Source: Halotia branconii CENA392
GTDB lineage: Bacteria; Cyanobacteriota; Cyanobacteriia; Cyanobacteriales; Nostocaceae
Length of the DNA stretch: 64,000 nt
Assembly: GCF_029953635.1 (NCBI RefSeq)
Contig: NZ_CP124543.1
Location: 6,294,367 to 6,358,366 of the forward strand
Direction of reading: 5' to 3'
This document shows positions 1 to 8,681 of this stretch, piece after piece; the first letter of the stretch is position 1; the number at the start of each line of letters is the position of its first letter. The notes beneath the pieces were generated by a model. The model was not told the origin of the DNA. It did no database searches and was given only the letters and a program-made list of their open reading frames with translations. A program made the translations under genes and the position numbers.

Positions 1-138
1 ATTCGCCAAATGCTGCACTTATTAGGACAGGAAATAAACACTCGCCTGACTTCTGAACAAGCTGACACCTTAATGCCATATTTTCAGGCTTTGTGGCACA
101 TGTTCTCTCCACAGGTGTTTGGTGAACTTGGTTTGTAA
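1..138 (+). CDS. C-terminal end of an unidentified protein (partial, runs off the left edge)
   Basis: An open frame enters from the window edge and ends with TAA at 136-138, giving the last 45 residues of a protein. The visible part is mostly helical and hydrophobic (it contains IRQMLHLLGQE and ends FGELGL). I do not recognise the family from this tail. A short A/T-rich stretch follows before the convergent gene at 353. The upstream sequence is needed to identify it. Confidence 0.55.
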   Translation: MRQMLHLLGQEINTRLTSEQADTLMPYFQALWHMFSPQVFGELGL

Positions 139-352
139 AAAAGTCGAATTACCAAAAATGAAGGATGAAAAATCAAAAAACTTCATCCTTCCATAAATAA
201 GAAATAAAAAGGAAATTTTTAATTTAAGTAAGTCGGTGCAATAAAACCAAACTATGTAACGAAAAGTAAATAAGGCTCAAACTCTTTCTCCCCCTGCTCC
301 CTGCTCCCTGCCCCCTGCTTTATTCCAACAATAATTATTTACACCGACCTAC

Positions 353-1168
353 TTATTTTGTATATCCAGTTTCTCTTAAAAACTTACGTAAGTTAGCAAA
401 ATACTGGAGGCGATCGCTTTTTTGATAAGCTTGTTGCACTCGTTGCCAACCATCTTGCCCTTGACCTAACAAATACTTATCTGCCAAGTAAGGTGCTAAA
501 AATCCTTTACCGTCGTCGCCTTGTTGCCTTGCCTGATTGTAAGTTTTCCATAATTCAAAGGCATCATTGTAGATTAATTTGGGATAGCGACGAGTAACAT
601 CAATCATTTTTCCTTGACGATATTGCCAAATTTGCAAAGGATACCCAGAAGCCGCATAAGCTGTAAAAGCGTAAGCAAAGCGATCGTCTCTACTTTCAAA
701 CTCTGGTAGCCCGTCTTTATCTACATCTTGGAGCCGATATCCACCATTGCCCCAATCATGACGAACTTGAGTATACTTTTTGGATTTGCTGTCGTAACGG
801 TAAATCAATGAATAAGTACAACAGTGCGCTCCGCCTGTGAAAAAATCGGCAATTACTTCTGGTTCTTGATTGCCGTCTAAATCTAGGACTGGTAACTTAT
901 TATCTGTAAAAACCCCAGCAGGTCGGTCATATTCGCTTTCTTGGGGCAATTTTTGATCTAAAACAGTTTGACCAGCCCGGATAATTTGCAACCGAACATT
1001 TTTATACTGGTATTCTTCTGGTTTGTCATAAGATATTTTTGCCTGTACATTGCCCGATTGCCCTGCGATCGTTTCTGCTGTGCTGGGTTGAGTGAATACA
1101 GCTGACATGCTTAAAACAGCTAAACCGATCAGAGATTGATTGATGAAAGTACGAATAATATTGATCAT
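353..1168 (-). CDS. Secreted conserved hypothetical protein
   Basis: 271 residues. The first ~31 residues look like a cleavable signal peptide (charged start, hydrophobic core LIGLAVLSMSAVF, then QPSTAET), so the mature protein should be periplasmic or exported. The body has an Asp/Gly-rich segment (LDLDGNQEPEVIADFF, then GGAHCCTY and DKDGLPEFESRDDRF) that resembles the calcium-binding-like loops of FG-GAP/VCBS proteins. The C-terminal third is helical and ends LRKFLRETGYTK. No enzymatic motif is visible. It is a single gene with no operon partner on the same strand. Function is unknown; cyanobacteria carry similar secreted proteins of this length. Confidence 0.75.
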   Translation of the reverse strand: MINIIRTFINQSLIGLAVLSMSAVFTQPSTAETIAGQSGNVQAKISYDKPEEYQYKNVRLQIIRAGQTVLDQKLPQESEYDRPAGVFTDNKLPVLDLDGNQEPEVIADFFTGGAHCCTYSLIYRYDSKSKKYTQVRHDWGNGGYRLQDVDKDGLPEFESRDDRFAYAFTAYAASGYPLQIWQYRQGKMIDVTRRYPKLIYNDAFELWKTYNQARQQGDDGKGFLAPYLADKYLLGQGQDGWQRVQQAYQKSDRLQYFANLRKFLRETGYTK

Positions 1169-1216
1169 GAGTGTTGTATATAGCTGGTTCTACTTTATAC
1201 AACACTCCAAAAATGA

Positions 1217-1369
1217 TCAATATCGGAAAATTGCTGCTGCTTGCGTAGACTCTGGCATTTGTTCTGGCTCAACAGTGTAAACCTCACCACCATTTAAAAG
1301 TGTCTGAATGGCAGCATCTAATATGTCTTCATCGTTTGGTTCTGGCTCTGGGTGTAAATCTACAGTCAT
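1217..1369 (-). CDS. Small acidic hypothetical protein (50 aa)
   Basis: ATG at 1367-1369 to TGA at 1217-1219 encodes 50 residues starting MTVDLHPEPEPNDEDILDAA. It is strongly acidic in the first half and carries a GGEVYTVEPEQMPES segment. It lies just upstream of the secreted protein on the same strand, 48 bp away. The composition is protein-like and Nostocales have many such short acidic proteins, but I cannot assign a family. A chance frame cannot be fully excluded. Confidence 0.5.
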   Translation of the reverse strand: MTVDLHPEPEPNDEDILDAAIQTLLNGGEVYTVEPEQMPESTQAAAIFRY

Positions 1370-1592
1370 TACTTGAAAATAATGTCATCAATAATTAAAT
1401 TCCTATCTATTTCAAAGCTTCAATTACCAAAATTCATCTTTCTTTCGACAATAAATTACCCACTATGTACACCATTCTTTAGATGGATAAACAAGTGGGT
1501 AGAGATATAAATATTTTGAACTTAAAACTTAGTTTGCTGTTTAAAGCTAAAAGATAAGTTGATTAATTTTTGTTCATCCAGCATTTAAAGGA

Positions 1593-2237
1593 TTAAATTT
1601 GGTGGTGTTGCGAATTGATGCCTGTCTCTGTTTGCCGTTGCCTAGCAAAACCCAAAGATATTTGTTTCATCAGCCAGTACAAACCTATAAGGATTAAAAA
1701 ACTGACAGTAATAATCACCAACGGCTGTTTGCCAATAAGTTCCTCTACGCCTCTGGTGAGTAAAGCATCTGGTTGAGTGATGAAATCCCAACTGTTGAAA
1801 CGCAAGAACCGCCCCCAATAAATACCAACAGCACAGAGAGCATGAGTAATTAATTCAACTCCTAAAATCCATTGACTTTTCCCAATGCGGTGTAAATAGT
1901 GACCCAAGTTAATTAGGGAAATTACATAAGCTTCAAACCCAGCTAAAATTACCACTAGATAAACAGGAATTAGCACTAAGGTAATCATCCATATCGATTG
2001 AATTGTGCGGATGTCGTGGATAAGATGAATTACATCAGTCAACAAATAAGGTGCATTTGGTAAAAACGCGTAGAATACCAAGAATCCTAGCCACCAAACC
2101 CAAGAACGGCCGCGTCTGCCACGAAATAGCCAGACACTTAAAGCTAAAGGGATAAAAGCCAGAAACAAATTCCAAGTCATCCAACTCATGTTAATACGCA
2201 AGACCTGCAAAACTCTGGCTATCAATTCCTCTTTCAT
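1593..2237 (-). CDS. DUF1361 integral membrane protein
   Basis: 214 residues with six likely membrane spans. The segment FLVFYAFLPNAPYLLTDVIHL carries the NAPY.LTD signature typical of DUF1361 proteins, followed by I.WM.TL.LIP and a W..FLRFNSWD motif near residue 145. DUF1361 proteins are inner-membrane proteins of unknown function, about this length. The ATG lies next to an A/T-rich leader. No operon partner is apparent; the neighbouring genes on both sides are unrelated. Confidence 0.85.
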   Translation of the reverse strand: MKEELIARVLQVLRINMSWMTWNLFLAFIPLALSVWLFRGRRGRSWVWWLGFLVFYAFLPNAPYLLTDVIHLIHDIRTIQSIWMITLVLIPVYLVVILAGFEAYVISLINLGHYLHRIGKSQWILGVELITHALCAVGIYWGRFLRFNSWDFITQPDALLTRGVEELIGKQPLVIITVSFLILIGLYWLMKQISLGFARQRQTETGINSQHHQI

Positions 2238-2527
2238 AGCTATTTACTCACAAGACGTGTGATTGATTTAGATTTGCTTTGTATATTAATTTTAGTAACC
2301 GCTTGACAAAACAACTAAAATATGGGTTAGGTCTTATCATTGTTTCAGGAAGTTTATTTTCTGGAAAACTAGATAAGGTTTTTGTACATTTTATTAAGTT
2401 GGACTGTAGAAATAACCAGCTTAAGTAACTAGTATAGCCAGAAAATAAATAGAAACACCACGATGGCAACAGCCTGATCAGCTAATCAGTTAAAGTAAAG
2501 ATAAGTAAAGAAAGTGCTTTAAACTAA

Positions 2528-3208
2528 ATGGCTGCTCTACCTTTAGAAGAAATCTCTGCTCAATTAGAAAGTCCAAATTTGCGCGATCGCATGGTAGCCT
2601 TGGCTAATCTGCGCCATGTATCTCCCGAAGATGCAGTACCTTTAATCAAAAAAGTTTTGGATGATGAATCTCTGCAACTGCGCTCTATGGCTGTATTTGC
2701 CCTAGGAGTTAAGCCAACACCAGAAAGTTATCCAATTTTAGTCAAAATTTTGGAGAACGACCCAGACTATGGCATTCGTGCTGATGCTGCTGGTGCTTTA
2801 GGATATTTGGGTGATGCTAGGGCTTTTGAGGCACTAGCACGAGCATTTTATGAAGATACTGATTGGCTAGTACGTTTTAGTGCAGCAGTTTCCTTGGGTA
2901 ATATTAAAGATCCCCGCGCTAGTGAAATTCTCATTCAGGCTTTAGATAGCAAAGAAGTTGTTTTACAAGAAGCTGCAATTTCCGCACTAGGAGAAATTGA
3001 AGATATTGAATCTGTAGATGTGATTTTGCGGTTTGCCCAATCAGAAGATTGGTTAATACGGCAGCGTCTTGCAGAAGCTTTGGGACATCTGCCTACCGCC
3101 AAAAGCATCTCAGCTTTAAAATATCTAGCAAAAGACAACCATCCCCATGTTGCCGAAGCTGCAAAAATTTCTCTCCAGAGGCTTGAAGAAATAGGCTATC
3201 AAGCTTAG
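2528..3208 (+). CDS. HEAT-repeat protein (IaiH/NblB-like)
   Basis: 226 residues built almost entirely of HEAT/PBS-lyase repeats of about 31 residues: units with RSMAVFALG, RADAAGALGYLGD, RFSAAVSLGNIKD, QEAAISALGEIED and RQRLAEALGHL. This is the repeat type of CpcE-like proteins, but the length and lack of partner subunit fit the stand-alone cyanobacterial HEAT proteins such as IaiH (iron-sulphur and iron homeostasis) or NblB (phycobilisome degradation). I cannot separate those by eye. It lies 59 bp upstream of a CpcS-type bilin lyase on the same strand, which suggests a link to phycobiliprotein metabolism. Cytoplasmic. Confidence 0.85.
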   Translation: MAALPLEEISAQLESPNLRDRMVALANLRHVSPEDAVPLIKKVLDDESLQLRSMAVFALGVKPTPESYPILVKILENDPDYGIRADAAGALGYLGDARAFEALARAFYEDTDWLVRFSAAVSLGNIKDPRASEILIQALDSKEVVLQEAAISALGEIEDIESVDVILRFAQSEDWLIRQRLAEALGHLPTAKSISALKYLAKDNHPHVAEAAKISLQRLEEIGYQA

Positions 3209-3267
3209 TATTCGGGCTTCCTGGTATCTTTTAATCATAATTAAGTGGGATTTTTAGCATTTGAATC

Positions 3268-3834
3268 ATGAATATTGAAGAGTTTTTTCAGTTAAGTGCT
3301 GGTAAATGGTTTTCCCACCGTACTAGCCACCATTTGGCTTTTAATAAATCTGAAGATGGCAAATCAGACATTATCATTGAAATGCTGGCAGCAGACCATC
3401 CAGAGGTAATTAAATTATGTCAGCTTGACGAAATTATTCCTAATTCAGCTGCTTGTGGTGCTAAAGTTACTTGGAACGGCACAATCGAACAGGATCAAAA
3501 AAAGCACAGCGGCTCCACTGTGTTAGTTTTAGTTCCTGATGTGGATAAAGCCAACGAAGGTAAGTTACTGCGGGAAACAGGCGATACCAAAAAAGCCCTT
3601 GTCACTGGACATTATAAAATTGGCACTGATGAGGCGCTGATCCTAACTACAGAGTCCGAAACTATCTGTTCTGAAGAACGCTTGTGGTTTGCTAGTCCCA
3701 ATTTGCGGATGCGTGTACTTGTTATCAAGCGCGCTGACGGTTTTAGTACGGCTTCTTTTACTTCTGAAATTCGCATGGGTGGTAGTCCCGCAGCGGCCAA
3801 GGTATCAGAGGCGGCTAACCCCGTATCAAGTTAG
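3268..3834 (+). CDS. cpcS: CpcS/CpeS-type phycobiliprotein bilin lyase
   Basis: 188 residues. The N-terminus MNIEEFFQLSAGKWFSHRTSHHL is the hallmark of the CpcS/CpeS/CpcU family. These lipocalin-like beta-barrels attach phycocyanobilin to Cys-84-type sites of phycobiliproteins. Also seen are EERLWFASPNLRMR and a C-terminal SFTSEIRMG strand, both typical of the family. Length matches (about 170-190). It follows the HEAT-repeat gene by 59 bp and a terminator hairpin follows, so the two may form a transcription unit. Whether it is the broad-specificity CpcS or the CpcU-like partner cannot be told from sequence alone. Confidence 0.88.
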   Translation: MNIEEFFQLSAGKWFSHRTSHHLAFNKSEDGKSDIIIEMLAADHPEVIKLCQLDEIIPNSAACGAKVTWNGTIEQDQKKHSGSTVLVLVPDVDKANEGKLLRETGDTKKALVTGHYKIGTDEALILTTESETICSEERLWFASPNLRMRVLVIKRADGFSTASFTSEIRMGGSPAAAKVSEAANPVSS

Positions 3835-3867
3835 TCTTGCTGTTTATAGACACTCAAAGACATAGCG

Positions 3868-3905
3868 AAACCCAACAAAGCTTTGATCATGTTGGGTTTT
3901 ATTTC
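3868..3905 (+). terminator. Rho-independent terminator after the cpcS-like gene
   Basis: A perfect 10-bp stem (AAACCCAACA at 3868-3877 with TGTTGGGTTT at 3890-3899) encloses a 12-nt loop and runs into TTATTT. It lies 34 bp past the cpcS stop and before the convergent STAND gene, so it could serve cpcS. Confidence 0.8.
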
Positions 3906-3973
3906 TCAAACGCCACTCACTTGAAGTCGGGAAACCGCAAACCTCTACAGGTTTTAATTTTTTACATAAATTT

Positions 3974-5578
3974 TCAAATATCCTCTAAGCTAGATTTTTT
4001 ACAAGCCGAAATCAGATATGAAATGTTCTGGTATGCGTACTCCAAAGACAATTCTTTATCCTTCAATAAAGACAGAACTTGCTTTAATTCCTCTTCAAGA
4101 TCTTGCTCCTGAATACGCAACTCGGTCAATAACATTTTTTGAATAGGTTTAACAATCCGCCTGATTTGCTCTTGATTTAGTTCCTCATCTTTGGGATATT
4201 CGGTGATGAAACTATGAATAATAAATAGCTCTGAATAATCAATTTTTTTGCTGTTAATTACTTGAAAAATCTCTCTAGAGTTTTCTTTAACAAATCTTTC
4301 TGTAGTATACTTCAAAATTACTGGATCTAATATATAAAGTGTGGTAATATCTTCTGTATTTTTAACAATGAAAGAGCGTTTTGCGATTAAATCATCTAAA
4401 ACTTTAAACAACTGATTATAAGAAAAAACTTGATGACTATCTTGTACTAATTGATGCCATGTAGCTGAATTACGTCTGAGAGCTACCCAGTAAATAAGAG
4501 TTGTTTCTACTTTTGATAGCTCTTGAAATTGTTGATCTAAAAATTCAGTAATTACATCATCAACATAAATTGATGTATTTTCTAAAAAATCTGATAAATC
4601 TAAAGACACGTTCTGAACTTTCCGTGCAATTCTTTTCAGTATCCACGGGTTGCTATAGCGTTTACTAAACTCCTCTAGTTCACTATCTGTGGCATAAATA
4701 CCTTCTGCTCTTAAAATTTTCGTTGCTTCTTCATAGTCCAAAACTTTTAATCTTTTTAAACGAACTAGTTTTCCTTCTAATATTTCAATATTCGGAGTTA
4801 TTGTTCTACTAAGTAATAATAAACTGCTTTTGTGTGCTTCTTTAGCAACTCTATCTACAAATACGCTATAGTTCGCATAATCTTCGCTATCATCGTCTGC
4901 AACTTCTTCCCAACCATCCATTACTATTAAACATTTGTAATTATCTAAATACTGAATTATTTGAGAAATGTCACCTGATTCTTTTTCGCCTTTAGATAAA
5001 AAATGTATTAGTTTTATCAATATTTCTAGAAAAGGGGGTGCTGATGTCAAAGAAAGCCAGATCAAATAATCATATTTATCGGCGATTTTATCTACTAAAT
5101 GACGAGCTAAAGCACTTTTTCCAATTCCCCCTATTCCATGAATTACAACTAACCGACAGCGTTCTTTAATGAGCCATTGCTGAATTTCGGCTAACTCTTT
5201 TGTACGACCATAAAAGTTAAATATCTCTGGTGCTTCGCTGAGGTTTTTACGGCGTTCTACATCATTTTCTGCGACATCTTCCCATTTTAAGTTTAATACT
5301 TGGCAAAAAGCCTTGAAAGTATCAGCTTTAATGGGTTGTCTTGCTTCCCGAAAGCGTTTCCAAGTCGCTAGTGCAACAGCAAATATTTCGGTATTGTCCC
5401 AGTTTTTATGCGGCTCTAGAATTTTACTTGCTTCCCTAAGAAATATTTCATCCGTATCCCAAGCCTTTTCAATCTTGCCTACTGCCTCAATTCTTTCCTT
5501 TTTGGCTTGTTCAATTTTTTTTATCCTGGCTTTTTTAATGAAAAGTTTTCCGCTTTGAGAAACTTTGAGACTTAGCAT
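3974..5578 (-). CDS. Compact STAND NTPase with cyanobacterial helical N-terminal domain
   Basis: 534 residues. Residues ~1-105 form the helical domain found at the start of many cyanobacterial NB-ARC/NACHT proteins (motifs ATWKRF and FKAFCQVLNLKWEDVAE). A YGR.KEL segment leads into the P-loop: Walker A GIGGIGKSA at 148-156 and Walker B CLIVMD at 216-221. A LLLLSRT sensor-like strand and a winged-helix region follow. The C-terminus ends in a charged coiled coil (RIQEQDLEEELKQVLSLLKDKEL) with no WD40 or TPR array, so the sensor part is missing or unusually short. STAND ATPases act as signalling switches, and several give phage defence. It lies just downstream of the receptor-kinase gene on the same strand. 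The biological role is not known. Confidence 0.8.
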   Translation of the reverse strand: MLSLKVSQSGKLFIKKARIKKIEQAKKERIEAVGKIEKAWDTDEIFLREASKILEPHKNWDNTEIFAVALATWKRFREARQPIKADTFKAFCQVLNLKWEDVAENDVERRKNLSEAPEIFNFYGRTKELAEIQQWLIKERCRLVVIHGIGGIGKSALARHLVDKIADKYDYLIWLSLTSAPPFLEILIKLIHFLSKGEKESGDISQIIQYLDNYKCLIVMDGWEEVADDDSEDYANYSVFVDRVAKEAHKSSLLLLSRTITPNIEILEGKLVRLKRLKVLDYEEATKILRAEGIYATDSELEEFSKRYSNPWILKRIARKVQNVSLDLSDFLENTSIYVDDVITEFLDQQFQELSKVETTLIYWVALRRNSATWHQLVQDSHQVFSYNQLFKVLDDLIAKRSFIVKNTEDITTLYILDPVILKYTTERFVKENSREIFQVINSKKIDYSELFIIHSFITEYPKDEELNQEQIRRIVKPIQKMLLTELRIQEQDLEEELKQVLSLLKDKELSLEYAYQNISYLISACKKSSLEDI

Positions 5579-5625
5579 AGTCTTGTGCTGTATTCATTTT
5601 TAATCTTTAATTCTATCTTGCGTTA

Positions 5626-5758
5626 CTAGTAGTCTATCAAGCCAACTTTGCTGGGTTAATGGGAAAAAAATCCAGTTTTTTTCTCCCCCTGCCTCCTCTG
5701 CTTCTGCTGCTTCCCCTGCTTGCCTCCACCCGTCATTGTTCGGTTGACAAACCACTAG
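5626..5758. repeat. Dispersed ~130-bp repeat, copy 1
   Basis: Runs from CTAGTAGTCTATCAA to TTGACAAACCACTAG, with a conserved core (CAACTTTGCTGGGTTAATG, then an A-rich run, then TCCAGTTTTTTTCTCCCCCTG) and a pyrimidine-rich tail. Further copies are at 34817-34919, 36092-36225 and 52091-52205. The CTAG at its right edge supplies the stop codon of the kinase gene. Confidence 0.8.
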
Positions 5759-8307
5759 GGATTATTTCGTTCTGGTGACTTTAAATAATTAAAGTAACAT
5801 TTATTGGTGTCACGTTTACATTCAGCTTGTACTAAAATACCAATACCTTCAACTTGTTTGCGATCGTGTCGGTCATTAAGTTGGTGATTAAATTTTATTT
5901 TTGCCGTAGCACCAAGTGCAAAAAAATTCGGTTCGTTTAATTTTTCGTATACTTGTTGACGGGTTGGATTATTATTTCCTTTTAGTTTAGTCAAAGCTTC
6001 AACAAATACTTTCGCTGCATCATAAGAAGTAAGTGTTCTCCAACTCACATCTTTTGTTCCCCAAAGTTTTGTAGTTGTTCCACTGAAATTACTATCAGCA
6101 AGAGTTGCATGAGAAGATACAGCAATCACCATACCATTCGCTGCGTCTCCAAGTTCTAAAGTTTGTGGATCATACAGAACATCTCCTCCTAAAATTTGGC
6201 GACTTTGTCTTTGTGATTTAACTTCTTTTGCAATATTTAGTGCCTCTTTCAGAGTATTAGGGCTGGGAGCTAACATTAGTACTTGCACGTTTTCTCTTAT
6301 TGCTTTATCTTTACAATCTTGCAATGCATTTATAAGCTTTAAATCACAACCTGTGATATTTTTATCTATTGCTCCTAGTCTTCTCAGTTCTTGTACGAAT
6401 TTATCTCTTAGAGACTCGCTATAATTGTTTTCAGAATCAAAACTAATTAAGACTTTCTGCCATTGGCTATTGCTTCGCATATAGTTAGCTAAATCTTTAG
6501 CAGCAATAGAATCATTAGAAGCTGTGCGGAAAACGTATTCATTCAGAGGCTGTTGTTGACCAAACAAATCTTGTCTAATAGCAGTACTTGTGGGTGAAAT
6601 CAGAACAAGCTGCTTTTTACCAAAAATATCTCCTGGTTTCCAAATTTCGTCGCTGGTGTAACGACCAATCACTCCTAATATTTTACTATTGCTAAAATAT
6701 GGAAGGTCTCCGAGAATATTCTGCTCAGCAATATATTCAACTTCTTGTTGTTGACTATCATGTTTTACTATAAGTATTTGCAATACTGGCGCGCTTTCTT
6801 GTTCACTTTGAACTTGGGCGATACCACGCAATATTTCTAGAGCATTTCCCCGATCTACTTTTAAGTCTGGAATAACAACTGCTATAGTTGGAAGATTACC
6901 ATTAATGGTTTGAGCAGCCTTGGAGTTGTAATAATAAATCCATGTCTCTGGATCAACTTCACACTGATTATCGGTAGAGGATGTTTTAAGAGCAGCTTGT
7001 TTAAATTTCTCTATGGATTCTAAAAAAGCATCTTCGGCTCTTCTAAAATCTGCTGGAGAACTAGCATTTGCAAATATTTTCATTCCTTGAGTTTTTAAAT
7101 CATATGCTGTTCTACATTCTGGAACGGTGGCAACTGCTTGTGCTTCGGCAATTAAAGCTTCTTCTCCCCTGCTAAAATATGTTGTTAGATGTGGGTTGAA
7201 GTTTGCAATAATAAAAGCGATCGCTACTCCTAACAAAACCAAAAAGCCTAAACTTCTCCAACGCCATCGTCTAAAAATTATTCTAATCTTTTGAACAGTG
7301 AAAAGACTTCTTAATTGTGTTAATAATGCCGTTATAAGTGGTGGTGATTGTGTCGGTGGTGGTGATTGTGTCGGTGGCTGATCAAGTTTTCCTAGCACCT
7401 CTTGTGCAGACTGATATCTTTGAGCTGGAAATGGCAACAGCATTGTGTCTAAAATGACTGCAAGCTTTTGTTCTACGTTAGGAGCATATATTTTCCAGTT
7501 TTCGCCTAGAGGATTAGAAATATTGCTTATTTGTGCTGGTTCTTTACCTGTCAATAAACAAACACAGGTTGCGGCGATACCATATAAATCTGCTGTAATA
7601 TCTATATTTCTACCACATAGCTGTTCTGGTGGTGCATATCCAGGTGTACCAATTGCACGAGATTGACTTACAGGAATACCAGGCTCTAATTCTCTTTTGA
7701 TAGCTCCATCAAAATCGATTAAATAGATTTTATTATTATCCCTATGACGAATTATATTCGAGGGTTTAATATCTCGGTGAATAACATTTTGTGAATAAGT
7801 GTAGCTAATTATTTCTAACAGCGATCGCAAAACTTCTAATACTTCAGATTCCGAAAATCGCCTGTGAGTTTTATTGGCTAATTCCTGAGCCAGGGTTTGA
7901 CCAGGAATATACTCTTGTACTAAATAAAAGAATTTTTGCTGTGCAGATATGTTTAAATCAAAATAATCGTATACTCTGGGAATTTGTTGATGGCTTAGAC
8001 CATGTAAAATTTTTGCTCCTTGCTTAAATCCCTTTTCTACTAATTGGAGATCTGATGGTTTTAGCCGTTGAAGAGGACGCAAAATTTTTACAGCACATTC
8101 TTGCTCAAAGGTGAAATCATATGCGCGAAATGTTTTTCCAAATCCTCCACTGCCTATTTCCTCTAAAGCCAAATAGCGACTTTCAAGAATAAGATCTGTC
8201 CTACATCTGTCACAATATCTCTGTTCTTTAGGATTGATATCAAGCAAGCTATCAGTCAAATTCTTTTCAGGTGATGTGCAGTTAGGATTAGTGCAGTAAA
8301 CTCTCAT
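5755..8307 (-). CDS. Zinc-ribbon, Ser/Thr protein kinase fused through a TM helix to a periplasmic ligand-binding domain
   Basis: 850 residues. Residues 5-35 hold four cysteines (C5, C10, C32, C35) of a likely zinc ribbon. A Hanks-type kinase follows: Gly loop GSGGFGK (52-58), Lys74 in AVKIL, HRDIKPSN (177-184), then DFDG at 198-201 where DFG is expected, and GTPGYAPPEQ (220-229). A Pro/Thr/Ser linker with a duplicated PPTQS motif comes next, then one membrane helix at ~352-370. The rest resembles branched-chain amino-acid ABC substrate-binding proteins (Peripla_BP_6: ILGVIGRYTSDE, LVLISPTST, YVFRTASND). Such a protein could sense an extracytoplasmic ligand and signal through phosphorylation; this is inference. 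The altered DFG region leaves catalytic activity open. The stop codon TAG lies in the edge of a dispersed repeat. Confidence 0.85.
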   Translation of the reverse strand: MRVYCTNPNCTSPEKNLTDSLLDINPKEQRYCDRCRTDLILESRYLALEEIGSGGFGKTFRAYDFTFEQECAVKILRPLQRLKPSDLQLVEKGFKQGAKILHGLSHQQIPRVYDYFDLNISAQQKFFYLVQEYIPGQTLAQELANKTHRRFSESEVLEVLRSLLEIISYTYSQNVIHRDIKPSNIIRHRDNNKIYLIDFDGAIKRELEPGIPVSQSRAIGTPGYAPPEQLCGRNIDITADLYGIAATCVCLLTGKEPAQISNISNPLGENWKIYAPNVEQKLAVILDTMLLPFPAQRYQSAQEVLGKLDQPPTQSPPPTQSPPLITALLTQLRSLFTVQKIRIIFRRWRWRSLGFLVLLGVAIAFIIANFNPHLTTYFSRGEEALIAEAQAVATVPECRTAYDLKTQGMKIFANASSPADFRRAEDAFLESIEKFKQAALKTSSTDNQCEVDPETWIYYYNSKAAQTINGNLPTIAVVIPDLKVDRGNALEILRGIAQVQSEQESAPVLQILIVKHDSQQQEVEYIAEQNILGDLPYFSNSKILGVIGRYTSDEIWKPGDIFGKKQLVLISPTSTAIRQDLFGQQQPLNEYVFRTASNDSIAAKDLANYMRSNSQWQKVLISFDSENNYSESLRDKFVQELRRLGAIDKNITGCDLKLINALQDCKDKAIRENVQVLMLAPSPNTLKEALNIAKEVKSQRQSRQILGGDVLYDPQTLELGDAANGMVIAVSSHATLADSNFSGTTTKLWGTKDVSWRTLTSYDAAKVFVEALTKLKGNNNPTRQQVYEKLNEPNFFALGATAKIKFNHQLNDRHDRKQVEGIGILVQAECKRDTNKCYFNYLKSPERNNP

Positions 8308-8681
8308 TGATTAACCTTCAGCTTGACTATAGCTACATACCAAATAGCAAAAACTTACAAGCAGACCTGTAATTTTTCTTTATTACATATGATTTTTAAT
8401 GAAGCTAAATTTTTACCTCATCTCTATGTGCAATTTCTACACTTCATTTTCTGAAGCAAAAGCTAAAATAACTAGATACAAATATAGATTGTAAACTTAT
8501 CCAAGCTAGTTTCAACCTCATTTGTCCTTGCATGTCACCATTATCTAATAAATAGTCATATTGCAGAATTATTATTTACGTAATAGTTATCAAATGAAGT
8601 CATTATTCTAACAACATCCTCAAAATTATATTTTTATCATAATTTAATCTTATAATTTGTGATGAAGTTTTGAGTCTTTGT
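8308..8681. other. 374-bp intergenic region, no gene seen
   Basis: A very A/T-rich stretch between the kinase start and the porin stop, both on the minus strand. It should hold the kinase promoter. I see no ORF with protein-like composition, no RNA gene and no clear terminator hairpin. Confidence 0.5.

Noticed and set aside
2248..2469. 73-codon minus-strand frame
   Set aside because: A/T-rich, cysteine- and serine-rich translation with no family signal, and it ends where the HEAT gene leader begins.
3837..4112. 91-codon plus-strand frame after cpcS
   Set aside because: It runs through the terminator hairpin and is antisense to the STAND gene end; composition is not protein-like.
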